A program made the position numbers and the translations under genes. DNA of 10,283 nt from CAYHZL01 sp964361075. GTDB taxonomy: Bacteria; Bacteroidota; Ignavibacteria; UBA10030; UBA8401. A model generated the notes under the pieces. It was not told where the DNA came from. It worked only from the letters and a program-made list of their open reading frames with translations, and searched no databases. Positions 1 to 6,862 of this stretch are shown piece by piece (position 1 is the first letter of the stretch; the number at the start of each line of letters is the position of its first letter). Location: positions 1 to 10,283 of the forward strand of contig CAYHZL010000130.1 of the NCBI GenBank assembly GCA_964361075.1, read 5' to 3'.

Positions 1-1
1 G

Positions 2-58
2 ATTTACAGTCTTCACGATGGTGTTTTAAAGGATTTGAGCAATCAAATTAAAAAATAA
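2..58 (+). CDS. Possible 3' end of an upstream gene cut by the window edge
   Basis: One forward frame is open from the left edge and ends in TAA at 56-58, giving an 18-residue tail (IYSLHDGVLKDLSNQIKK). The stop lies six bases before the UbiX start codon, the spacing expected for neighbours in one operon. The tail is too short to identify. Since the locus lacks the prenyltransferase MqnP and the nucleosidase MqnB, either would be a sensible upstream neighbour, but nothing in these residues shows it. A second frame is also open from the edge and stops at 49-51, so the choice of frame is itself uncertain. Confidence 0.35.
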   Translation: MYSLHDGVLKDLSNQIKK

Positions 59-64
59 GTTTTT

Positions 65-616
65 ATGAAAATTATTGTTGGTATTACAGGTTCATCCGGT
101 GCAATCTATGCTTTAGATTTTCTGAAAAAATCGAACGCTGAAAAATTTCTTGTCGTCAGCAAGTGGGGCAAAGTATTGCTGAAGGACGAATTGAAAATGG
201 ACGAAGCCGATTTGCATCCATACATCAAGCGGCAATTTGATGATAAAGATTTATCGGCGCCAATTGCATCAGGTTCAAATCATTTTGATGCGTATGTGAT
301 TCTTCCTTGCTCAACATCAACTCTCGGAAAAATTGCATCGGGCATTGGCGACACTCTAATTACACGAACGGCACAAGTTGCTTTGAAGGAACGATTCAAA
401 CTTATTCTTTGCGTTCGTGAAACGCCGATTTCTACATTGACGCTTGAACAGTGCGCCAAGCTGTCTTCGTATGGCGCGATCATCATGCCGATTTCCCCTC
501 CGTTATACTTTGTTCCTGAAACAGTGAATGAATATGTCGGTGGTTTTACAGATAAGTTACTTGGCATTATTGGCGAACGACAATCCAAAGGTTGGCGTGC
601 TGAAGAACTTGAATAA
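65..616 (+). CDS. ubiX: UbiX-family flavin prenyltransferase (futalosine-pathway MqnM type)
   Basis: This enzyme makes prenylated FMN from FMN and dimethylallyl (mono)phosphate; the product is the cofactor of UbiD decarboxylases and is not used on menaquinone itself. The 183-residue length is normal for the family. The N-terminal flavin-binding motif GITGSSGAIYA spans residues 6-16. The PCSTSTLGKIASGIGDTLITR stretch lies at about 81-101, followed by the RETP motif at 118-121 and the MPISPPLYF segment with Tyr148 at about 141-149. It is cytosolic; no signal peptide or membrane segment is visible. The ATG at 65 places the flavin motif right at the N-terminus, as in homologues. The UbiD partner follows 182 bases downstream. 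In the futalosine pathway these two are called MqnM and MqnL. The family assignment is secure; dedication to menaquinone is inferred from the neighbours. Confidence 0.94.
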   Translation: MKIIVGITGSSGAIYALDFLKKSNAEKFLVVSKWGKVLLKDELKMDEADLHPYIKRQFDDKDLSAPIASGSNHFDAYVILPCSTSTLGKIASGIGDTLITRTAQVALKERFKLILCVRETPISTLTLEQCAKLSSYGAIIMPISPPLYFVPETVNEYVGGFTDKLLGIIGERQSKGWRAEELE

Positions 617-624
617 AAATTGGC

Positions 625-645
625 AATTATGAATTATGAATTATG
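625..645. repeat. Three tandem copies of AATTATG
   Basis: Three perfect head-to-tail copies of the 7-mer AATTATG start eight bases after the ubiX stop codon and are followed by the partial copy AATAACT. Tandem AATTATG runs are familiar as dispersed intergenic sequence in several bacterial genomes, from general memory. No function can be assigned. Confidence 0.7.
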
Positions 646-676
646 AATAACTAATGAACGTGATTAGTGATAAATT

Positions 677-741
677 CTCAGCGTCTTTGCGCCTCTGCGT
701 TACATCTTTTGTTTTTAACGCTGAGACGCGAAGTCGTAGAG
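677..741. repeat. Inverted pair of 25-bp AACGC...GAG dispersed-repeat units
   Basis: Positions 677-701, read on the - strand, and 717-741, read on the + strand, are related 25-mers beginning AACGC and ending GAG, with 19 of 25 positions identical. They sit head to head with a 15-base spacer, so transcripts could fold into a long imperfect hairpin. Similar AACGCAGAGACGC-type sequences are widespread intergenic repeats in bacterial genomes. The pair fills most of the 182-bp ubiX-ubiD gap. It could attenuate read-through, but there is no T-run to make it a clear terminator. Confidence 0.6.
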
Positions 742-798
742 TAATAAATAATTGCTAATGCATCTGAATTTACGACTGTACGGTTAAACGAAAAATAT

Positions 799-2571
799 AT
801 GTTCAATAACTTACAAGATTTTCTTAAACATCTCGAAAAGAACGGCGAACTTCAGCGCGTAAAGGTTGAAGTTGATGCCAAATTAGAAATTACGGAAATT
901 GCCGTGCGTGCTTTAAGAGAAGGAATGCCCGCGCTTCTTTTTGAAAATGTAAAAGGTTCAAAGTATCCGCTCGTCATCAATGCGTTAGCAAGTGAAAAAA
1001 GAATTGAACTTGCTCTCGGCAAACATCCCGACGAACTTGGTGAAGAACTGATTCGCTTTGCAGAAAAAGCAATGCCGCCATCGCCAAAATTATTATTCAC
1101 CGAATCAGGCATGGTAAAACGTTTCTACAATTCACGTCCGAAACATGTAACGCTCGCTCGTTCACAAGCAATTGTTGAAAAACCAAATCTTAATGAACTG
1201 CCGATTCTCACATGCTGGCCCGGCGACGGCGGACGTTTTATTACTCTGCCTCAAGTTGTTACGTACGATCCGCGCAATGGAAAACGAAACATCGGTATGT
1301 ATCGCATGCATGTGTTTGATGAACAAACAACCGGCATGCATTGGCAAATTCAGAAAGGCGGCGGGTTTCAATATTTTCAATCTGAAAAAATGAATATGCC
1401 TTTTGAAGTTGCCGTTGCGATTGGAACTGATCCTGCATTGTTGCTCGCCACCATCGCACCGCTTCCGGAAGGAATTGATGAAGCAATGTTTGCCGGATTT
1501 TTACGGAACAAGCCAACGGAATTTGTTGGCGGTCGTTCAATTTCAATTTCCGTTCCTGCCAACGCAGAATTTATTTTAGAAGGCGTTGTAGAACCACACA
1601 TACGACAAATGGAAGGACCGTTCGGCGACCACTTCGGACATTATTCGAACGCTTCGGAATTTCCTGTCTTCAATATTCGCACAGTTACTCATCGCAAAAA
1701 TCCGATTTATCCGGCAACGGTTGTCGGCATTCCGCCGATGGAAGATAAATTTTTGGGCGATGCAACGCAGCAAATTCTCAGTCCGCTTGCAAAACTTCTC
1801 CATTCTGAAATAAAAGGAATGTGGGCATACTACGAAGCCGGTTTCCATAACTTGCTTGTTGTTTCAATCGAAGAGCGCTACCAAAAAGAAGCGATGAAAA
1901 CTGCGCTCGGGTTAATTGGAACACAGCAGCTCTCGCTCACAAAATGTTTGGTAACAGTGTCCGAACATGTCGATCCGAGAAATTTTAACGAAGTGCTTCA
2001 CGCACTCAGAGAAAACTTTGATCCGCATTTTGATTTCATCATGATTCCGAAAGTGCCGCTCGATACACTCGATTTCACATCGTATAAAATGAATCTCGGC
2101 AGCAAAATGATTCTTGATGCCACAGAAAAACCGAAGAAAGAAAAATTCAAAATTAAAAATACAAAGAAACTCGACGCTGCTGTTCGTGAACTTCGTTCGT
2201 TCGATAGAAGAATTGTTGACATGAATTTGATTGAAGGAACAATGCTTCTTGTGAAAGTAAAAAAAGATGGACCGGCAGTAATTAAAAAGCTTGTGCACCA
2301 TTCCGAATTAGAAGGCATTAAAATGATTGCGGCGGTGAGCGAAGATGTGGACATTCACAATCAGGAGAATTATATTTGGGGAGTCTTTACCAGATTCGAT
2401 TGCGAACGCGATGTGCAGTTCACAGAACAAAAATTAATCGGCATCTCCCCTATTTATAATGGAATCATGGGTATTGATGCAACATGGAAAAAAGGATATC
2501 CGGTGCCGTTAGTGATGGACGATAAAATTGTAAAAAAAGTTGACGAACGTTGGGAAAGTTATTGGAGATAA
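799..2571 (+). CDS. mqnL: UbiD-family prenyl-FMN-dependent decarboxylase (futalosine-pathway MqnL type)
   Basis: This decarboxylase is expected to remove the ring carboxylate from prenylated 1,4-dihydroxy-6-naphthoate late in futalosine menaquinone synthesis, using prenyl-FMN supplied by UbiX. The protein has 590 residues, near the usual length for long UbiD members. Visible family motifs are RNIGMYRMHVFD (163-174), MHWQIQKGGGFQYF (180-193), and EGPFGDHFGHYS (272-283). By remembered alignment to Fdc1 and UbiD, Arg169, Glu272 and Asp277 correspond to the catalytic Arg-Glu-acid set, with Asn164 near the metal. PATVVGIPPMED follows further along. The ATG at 799 gives the expected start (FNNLQDFLKHLEKNGEL). 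Other UbiD proteins act on 4-hydroxybenzoate, so the substrate is inferred from the surrounding mqn genes. The symbol mqnL is used on that context; a plain family annotation would be ubiD. Confidence 0.9.
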   Translation: MFNNLQDFLKHLEKNGELQRVKVEVDAKLEITEIAVRALREGMPALLFENVKGSKYPLVINALASEKRIELALGKHPDELGEELIRFAEKAMPPSPKLLFTESGMVKRFYNSRPKHVTLARSQAIVEKPNLNELPILTCWPGDGGRFITLPQVVTYDPRNGKRNIGMYRMHVFDEQTTGMHWQIQKGGGFQYFQSEKMNMPFEVAVAIGTDPALLLATIAPLPEGIDEAMFAGFLRNKPTEFVGGRSISISVPANAEFILEGVVEPHIRQMEGPFGDHFGHYSNASEFPVFNIRTVTHRKNPIYPATVVGIPPMEDKFLGDATQQILSPLAKLLHSEIKGMWAYYEAGFHNLLVVSIEERYQKEAMKTALGLIGTQQLSLTKCLVTVSEHVDPRNFNEVLHALRENFDPHFDFIMIPKVPLDTLDFTSYKMNLGSKMILDATEKPKKEKFKIKNTKKLDAAVRELRSFDRRIVDMNLIEGTMLLVKVKKDGPAVIKKLVHHSELEGIKMIAAVSEDVDIHNQENYIWGVFTRFDCERDVQFTEQKLIGISPIYNGIMGIDATWKKGYPVPLVMDDKIVKKVDERWESYWR

Positions 2572-2575
2572 ATAC

Positions 2576-2664
2576 GCTGACCCGCTAACAAACGTAAAGC
2601 AAGAGCCGATGCTTCCTTCGGGTTGTTTGTAGCAAACCGTGCGCGGGATAATCGGGTGGTCAGC
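2576..2664. repeat. Imperfect inverted repeat bounded by GCTGACC / GGTCAGC
   Basis: The ends GCTGACC (2576-2582) and GGTCAGC (2658-2664) are perfect complements. Inside them GCTAACAAAC (2584-2593) pairs imperfectly with GTTTGTAGC (2625-2633). The 89-base unit begins five bases after the decarboxylase stop codon, and its central part is GC-richer than its surroundings. It looks like a small non-autonomous repeat or a structured 3' end. It does not meet the integron attC core consensus. Confidence 0.5.
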
Positions 2665-2680
2665 TTTATTTCAGAATAAA
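2665..2680. other. Small AT-rich perfect hairpin TTTATT-TCAG-AATAAA
   Basis: A six-base perfect stem with a four-base loop directly abuts the inverted repeat that ends at 2664. There is no clean T-run after it, so a terminator role is only possible. Confidence 0.3.
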
Positions 2681-2695
2681 ATATTTTCTTACATT

Positions 2696-2754
2696 GCCAC
2701 AGATAACACAGATTTTTAAATATGAATTTTATTAATAATCTGTGAATCTGTGGC
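2696..2754. repeat. Inverted dispersed repeat GCCACAGAT.../...ATCTGTGGC
   Basis: The left arm at 2696-2714 (GCCACAGATAACACAGATT) and the right arm at 2737-2754 (AATCTGTGAATCTGTGGC) are near-perfect reverse complements around an AT-rich 22-base spacer. This CCACAGATTACACAGATT type is a commonly seen intergenic repeat. It ends 47 bases before the mqnE-mqnA start codon and contains the GTG at 2742 that would artificially extend that gene. Confidence 0.7.
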
Positions 2755-2801
2755 TTATAACAATTATTTGCCAAACAAGAATAAACACAGTTGCAAGAAA
2801 A

Positions 2802-4664
2802 ATGAACACAACTATTCATCTGAGAGATAAAAATCTTCATCCTATCTGGGATAAAATTCAAAACGGAACACGCCTTTCATTGCAAGACGGATTGACAATG
2901 TTCCAATCGAATGATATTATTTCCATCGGCAAGATGGCAAACGCAGTGCAGCAACAACGCAGCGGCGATGCCGTCTATTACGTATTGAACCAAAAAATCG
3001 AACCGACAAATATTTGCGTCCTTTCATGCAAGTTCTGCGATTTTGCAAAAAAGATCGGCACGCACGATGCGTATGAAATGACAATCAAAGAAATTCTTTC
3101 GAAACTCACTCCCGATATTCACGAGGTGCATATTACCGGCGGTTTGCATCCGAAGTGGGAATGGATCTATTATCTCGACATGGTTCGAGAAATAAAAAAG
3201 AATTTTTCGAATACGGATGTGAAAGCGTTCACTGCAGTTGAAATAGATTTCTTCCACAAAAAATTTAAAATGCCAATTGCAGAAGTGCTGCGTCAATTAT
3301 ATGATGCAGGACTTCGCACAATGCCCGGCGGCGGCGCCGAAGTTTTTTCGGAACGTGTTCGCAAATTATTATTCAATCAAAAAATTGGCGCGAAGACATG
3401 GTTTGAAGTTCATAAAACTGCGCATAAGATGGGAATTCCATCGAACGCAACATTACTCTACGGACATATTGAAACATACGAAGAGCGCGTAGTGCATTTG
3501 ATGAAACTTCGCGAAGCGCAGGATGACACAAATGGATTCCTTTCATTTATTCCTCTCGCCTTTCAGCCAGGCGATACCGGCATTAAACCAAAAAATGATT
3601 TTACATCGGCAATTGAAGATTTAAAAACAATCGCCATCTCACGTTTAATGTTAGATAATTTTCCGCACATCAAAGCATACTGGGTTATGTTGACGGAAGA
3701 AGTTGCATCTGTTGCACTCAACTTCGGCGCGGATGATATGGACGGAACTGTTGGCGGCGAAAAAATTGCACACGATGCCGGCGCAATCAGTCCGATGACG
3801 ATGGCAAAAGATCAACTCATCAAAATTATTAAAGATGCCGGTAAAATTCCGGTTGAACGCGATGTCTATTACAATCCGCTCAATGCCTCAACTGAAAATG
3901 TGATTGGAAAAATTCCGTATCTCAACTCCGTTCCCTTCTACGAAAACTTTGAAAAACATCAATTTAAAATTTTACCGATTGCACCGCGGCGCATGGGAGA
4001 GTTATCACGAAAAAATCAAATTGATGCGGGATTGTTTTCGTTAATGGATTATTTCGCACAACAAGATACGCTCGAGTTGCTTCATTATGGTATTGCAACA
4101 CGCGATCAAGTAAAAAGTGTGATGCTCTTTTCAAAAGAGGGCTGGTTGGATTTGAACGATAAAATCATCGGCATCACCGACGACACCGCAACATCCGTCC
4201 GTTTACTGCAAGTGTTATTGGAAAAAAAATATGCTGTGAAAGCGCACCTTGTTCGCCTCCATTCCGGCGTGAACGATGTTTCTAAGTTTGATGCAGTTCT
4301 TTTAATTGGTGATGAAGCGCTGCGACATAATAAAATTGGGTTGGAAGGATTCGAATTAATTTTTGATTTAGCAAAGGAATGGTACGATTGGCAAAAATTA
4401 CCATTTGTATTTGCTGTATGGGCATGCAAACAAAATCTGCCGACTGAAAAGAAAGACGAATTGAAAAAAATTATTCAACACTCGCTCGAACAAGGTGAAT
4501 CAGAACTGGACCACATCGGCATCATACACGGACAACGCATTAGTTTATCGGCAAAAGAAACGACAGAATATTTAGAAGGATTTAACTACCGATTAGGTGA
4601 ACGCGAAAAAGAAGCAATGATCGTGTTCAAAAATCTTATTGAACAAGTAACTGTTACTTCGTAA
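2802..4664 (+). CDS. mqnE-mqnA: Fused aminodeoxyfutalosine synthase (MqnE) and chorismate dehydratase (MqnA)
   Basis: This 620-residue fusion carries two consecutive steps in reversed order. Residues about 1-360 are MqnE, a radical-SAM enzyme joining 3-[(1-carboxyvinyl)oxy]benzoate to SAM-derived adenosyl to form aminodeoxyfutalosine. Seen there: the MqnE-type EPTNICVLSCKFCDF with the CxxxCxxC cluster ligands Cys72, Cys76 and Cys79, then GGLHP (113-117) and PGGGAE (175-180). Residues from about 367 to the end are MqnA, which dehydrates chorismate to that benzoate. It opens with the typical GKIPYLNSVPFY (369-380) and continues with RRMGELSRKNQIDAGLFS and a periplasmic-binding-like fold pattern. 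The stretch ENVIGKIPY is continuous in frame, so this is no annotation join. ATG 2802 is preferred to GTG 2742, because the latter lies in an intergenic repeat and adds unlike residues. No strong Shine-Dalgarno site is seen. The reaction assignments are family knowledge; substrate channelling is inference. Confidence 0.93.
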   Translation: MNTTIHLRDKNLHPIWDKIQNGTRLSLQDGLTMFQSNDIISIGKMANAVQQQRSGDAVYYVLNQKIEPTNICVLSCKFCDFAKKIGTHDAYEMTIKEILSKLTPDIHEVHITGGLHPKWEWIYYLDMVREIKKNFSNTDVKAFTAVEIDFFHKKFKMPIAEVLRQLYDAGLRTMPGGGAEVFSERVRKLLFNQKIGAKTWFEVHKTAHKMGIPSNATLLYGHIETYEERVVHLMKLREAQDDTNGFLSFIPLAFQPGDTGIKPKNDFTSAIEDLKTIAISRLMLDNFPHIKAYWVMLTEEVASVALNFGADDMDGTVGGEKIAHDAGAISPMTMAKDQLIKIIKDAGKIPVERDVYYNPLNASTENVIGKIPYLNSVPFYENFEKHQFKILPIAPRRMGELSRKNQIDAGLFSLMDYFAQQDTLELLHYGIATRDQVKSVMLFSKEGWLDLNDKIIGITDDTATSVRLLQVLLEKKYAVKAHLVRLHSGVNDVSKFDAVLLIGDEALRHNKIGLEGFELIFDLAKEWYDWQKLPFVFAVWACKQNLPTEKKDELKKIIQHSLEQGESELDHIGIIHGQRISLSAKETTEYLEGFNYRLGEREKEAMIVFKNLIEQVTVTS

Positions 4665-4684
4665 ATTTCTTTTGAAATTTTTTT
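4663..4684 (+). terminator. Weak AT-rich hairpin with T-run after mqnE-mqnA
   Basis: AAATTTC (4663-4669), a TTTT loop and GAAATTT (4674-4680) form a seven-base stem followed by TTTT (4681-4684), overlapping the stop codon of the fusion gene. The stem is weak because it holds one G-C pair. It could cause partial termination before the TIR-like gene, whose start codon is only 17 bases further on. Confidence 0.35.
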
Positions 4685-4700
4685 ATTGTATAGACTTCTC

Positions 4701-5570
4701 ATGGATAACACAACCGTAACAAAATTACAAGAGTTGATTCAACAAGGTGAAAAAATATTACCTGAAGGTGGATTAGAATTCTCCGGCTACAATGCAAAAA
4801 TGCAAAGCCATTATCTTTTGTGGCGAAAAAATTGTTTAGATGTTGTGGCAAAGCTCGGCGAAAAAGGAACACCGCTTCGCACTGCAATTACCAATGATGA
4901 AAACGGCGCATATTTTTATCAGTCATCGGCACAAATTGTTCTTGATATTGTAAAGCAGGCATTGACTGTTGCAGAATCGGCGTCGAAGATTCAACCATCT
5001 CCGATTCCAGCTTCAACAGCCATGCGTCCTTCTATTGCTGCCGAACAAAAAAAAGTTGAACAAAAAATTGAGCAGGTTAAACCGGAACAATCCAAATCCG
5101 AGCCAACCCCTGCAATGCATCAAATAAAACCATCAGAAAAAATTATGACACCGATAGTGCAGCAATCAAATATTGCAGCAAGTAAAAAGGTGCTCGTTAT
5201 TGCAGATGCAGACAATCCGTATTCTTCTCCGCTGAGCAGTTTATTACAAGAAATTGGAATCGAAGAAGCAACCTTTCAACGTTCTACAACATCAAGCAAT
5301 GAGTTGCTCGGTTTTGTTGAACAGCATAACGAGAGCCGGTTTGCTTTTTTTCTTTTTTCGACAGAGAACAACCGCGACGCACTGTTTGAACTCGGATATT
5401 TAATCGGGAAACTTGGCGCTAACCGAGTATGTTGTATCCACAGCAAAGATGTTCAGATACCAAAAGATATTCCGGGCGTTACAGAAAAAGAAATAGTAGT
5501 AAAATTAGAAGAAGTGAGTTTAAGTGTGATAAGAGATTTAAAAGCAGCGGGCTACGCTGTATCGATTTAA
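4701..5570 (+). CDS. Predicted nucleotide-binding protein with C-terminal TIR-like domain
   Basis: The 289-residue protein has three parts. Residues 1-90 are mostly helical, with an LQELIQQGEKIL start and a YLLWRKNCLDVVAKLG segment of the kind often placed before TIR-like domains. Residues 91-160 are a low-complexity, Lys/Glu/Gln/Pro-rich linker. Residues about 162-289 resemble the TIR-like family PF10137 (CAP12/Pycsar type): KKVLVIAD start, FAFFLFS (215-220), then FELGYLIGKLGANRVCCIH (229-247) and a final LRDLKAAGY-like tail. Glu230 sits where the TIR NADase glutamate is expected. The usual FIVHG start is replaced by VIADA, and the Arg/Gln-rich run before the FELG motif is replaced by NRDAL, so NADase activity is uncertain. 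Start ATG 4701 is preferred to TTG 4686. It lies within the mqn operon, with no recognised pathway role. A defence or NAD-sensing role is speculation. Confidence 0.78.
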   Translation: MDNTTVTKLQELIQQGEKILPEGGLEFSGYNAKMQSHYLLWRKNCLDVVAKLGEKGTPLRTAITNDENGAYFYQSSAQIVLDIVKQALTVAESASKIQPSPIPASTAMRPSIAAEQKKVEQKIEQVKPEQSKSEPTPAMHQIKPSEKIMTPIVQQSNIAASKKVLVIADADNPYSSPLSSLLQEIGIEEATFQRSTTSSNELLGFVEQHNESRFAFFLFSTENNRDALFELGYLIGKLGANRVCCIHSKDVQIPKDIPGVTEKEIVVKLEEVSLSVIRDLKAAGYAVSI

Positions 5571-5581
5571 TCGAAAGAATT

Positions 5582-5704
5582 CCTCGATGCTTGCGTCGAG
5601 GTCAAAAACTTTTCACTGTCATTCCGGCGAATACCGGAATCCAGAAAAATGGATGCCAGCTTTCGCTGGCATGACAACAAGATACCTCGACGCTTGCATC
5701 GGGG
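5582..5704. repeat. Composite palindromic repeat cluster between the TIR-like gene and mqnC
   Basis: Two related 20-mers, each an imperfect palindrome starting CCTCGA and turning at CTTG, lie in the same orientation at 5582-5601 and 5685-5704 (17 of 20 identical). Between them is a 60-base unit (5617-5676) bounded by TGTCAT and ATGACA. That unit holds two perfect hairpins: ATTCCGG-CGAATA-CCGGAAT (5621-5640) and TGCCAGC-TTTC-GCTGGCA (5654-5671). The inner unit matches the general pattern of a widespread REP-like repeat of the TCATTCC...GGAATCC type. The arrangement looks like one repeat nested in or flanked by another. The cluster occupies nearly the whole 153-bp gap and may terminate transcription or protect mRNA ends. 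Confidence 0.75.
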
Positions 5705-5723
5705 TGATTCATTTGGAGTGGAC

Positions 5724-6818
5724 ATGATTCTCAGTTCGTTATATTCAAAGATTAGAAACGGTGAACGTATATCCAAAGAAGAAGGTTTATTTATTTTTCG
5801 TAATGCAGAACTTCTCGATGTAGCAGACCTCGCAAACGAAATTCGTTTTAAAAAAAATCCTGAATCGCAAGTAACGTTCGTGCTCGATAGTAATCCGAAT
5901 TACACCAATGTGTGTACCATTGATTGTATCTTCTGTGCGTTTTATCGTCATCCGGGCGAGGAAGGTGTGTACACACACAGTGTTGACCACATGATTCAGA
6001 ATTTCAAAGAGTCGGCAGCAAAAGGAATTACAACAATTTTATTGCAAGGCGGCGTAAATCCGGAATTACCATTCGACTATTACCTCGAACTTGTTTCCCG
6101 CACAAGAAAAGAAGTTCCTGAAATTCATCCACACTTCTATTCTACTTCAGAAATTCTCGGTATGACTGCGGTTTCAGGATTAAGTCTGACTGAAGTTTTA
6201 AAACGTTTGTGGGATGCAGGATTGCGTTCCATTCCCGGAGGCGGCGCAGAAATTCTTTCAGATCGCGTAAAGAAAAAAATTAGCTACAAAAAAGGGACAT
6301 CGGAAGATTGGTTGAATGTTATGCGCGAAGCACATGCGCTTGGTTACAAAACCACCGCGACAATGATGTATGGTCACTTAGAAACTGATGAAGATATTCT
6401 CGTGCATCTCGAAAGCATCCGTCAATTACAGGATGAACGCAACGGATTCACCGCATTTGTTCCGTGGAGTTTTAAGCCGGGAAATACTCCGCTCGAAAAA
6501 ATTATTCCTCACTACGCAACACCAACCCGCTACTTGCAGATGATTGCCTTCGCCCGTATGTATCTCGACAACTTCCCGCACATTCAAGCGTCATGGTTTT
6601 CGGAAGGAAAAAAAACGGGACAGATTGCACTGCATTTTGGCGCTGATGATTTTGGCGGAACATTGTTGGAAGAAAATGTTCATGCTGCCGCAAACTTTGT
6701 CAATAAGACAAATACGGAAGAATGTATTCAGATGATACACGAAGCAGGATTTGATGCTGCACAACGCGGAACTCTGTATGATATTAAAAAACTTTATCAC
6801 AAAGTTAAAGCAGCGTAA
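5724..6818 (+). CDS. mqnC: MqnC, cyclic dehypoxanthinyl futalosine synthase
   Basis: MqnC is a radical-SAM enzyme that cyclises dehypoxanthine futalosine to the cyclic compound later cleaved by MqnD. The protein has 364 residues, the normal size. The family signature NPNYTNVCTIDCIFCAFYR (57-75) contains the CxxxCxxC iron-sulfur ligands Cys64, Cys68 and Cys71. LLQGGVNP (106-113), PGGGAEILSDR (171-181) and FVPWSFKPGNTPLE follow in the expected order. ATG 5724 is chosen because GGAG at 5715-5718 sits five bases upstream and homologues begin close to the ISKEEGL segment. The longer frame from 5649 translates repeat DNA. It is paralogous to the MqnE half of the fusion, but the NYTNVC signature separates the two. 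It is the last + strand gene and is followed by a hairpin terminator. No missing motif is seen. Confidence 0.96.
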   Translation: MILSSLYSKIRNGERISKEEGLFIFRNAELLDVADLANEIRFKKNPESQVTFVLDSNPNYTNVCTIDCIFCAFYRHPGEEGVYTHSVDHMIQNFKESAAKGITTILLQGGVNPELPFDYYLELVSRTRKEVPEIHPHFYSTSEILGMTAVSGLSLTEVLKRLWDAGLRSIPGGGAEILSDRVKKKISYKKGTSEDWLNVMREAHALGYKTTATMMYGHLETDEDILVHLESIRQLQDERNGFTAFVPWSFKPGNTPLEKIIPHYATPTRYLQMIAFARMYLDNFPHIQASWFSEGKKTGQIALHFGADDFGGTLLEENVHAAANFVNKTNTEECIQMIHEAGFDAAQRGTLYDIKKLYHKVKAA

Positions 6819-6836
6819 AAAAATTATTTATTTAAC

Positions 6837-6859
6837 AACCGCTTCAGAGCGGTTTTTTT
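6837..6859 (+). terminator. Intrinsic terminator between convergent mqnC and the ABC membrane gene
   Basis: AACCGCT (6837-6843), a TCAG loop and AGCGGTT (6848-6854) form a perfect seven-base stem that runs into a T-run through 6859. It lies 18 bases after the mqnC stop codon and ends four bases before the stop codon of the opposing gene. On the - strand the hairpin is followed by a looser T-rich stretch, so it may work in both directions. Confidence 0.8.
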
Positions 6860-6862
6860 ATT

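Noticed and set aside
625..741. CRISPR array
   Set aside because: The repeats are only 7-mer tandems and one inverted 25-mer pair; there are no regularly spaced direct repeats with unique spacers and no cas genes.
1998..2354. - strand open frames inside the UbiD-type gene (also 1912-2301 and 1576-1848)
   Set aside because: They are antisense shadows of a gene with clear family motifs and have Phe/Cys-rich, non-protein-like translations.
2576..2664. Integron attC recombination site
   Set aside because: The inverted arms do not match the RYYYAAC/GTTRRRY core sites and no integrase or cassette array is present.
2742..2801. GTG start extending the MqnE-MqnA fusion by 20 residues
   Set aside because: The extension is encoded by the right arm of an intergenic inverted repeat and AT-rich leader; the MqnE-like sequence begins after ATG 2802.
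4686..4700. TTG start for the TIR-like protein
   Set aside because: It adds five residues right after the T-run of a hairpin, and an ATG is available at 4701.
5649..5723. Longer N-terminus for MqnC from ATG 5649
   Set aside because: The 25 added residues translate a palindromic repeat; ATG 5724 has a GGAG five bases upstream and fits family length.
5567..5776. Short - strand reading frame across the repeat cluster
   Set aside because: It covers repeat hairpins and the opposite strand of mqnC; no protein-like sequence.
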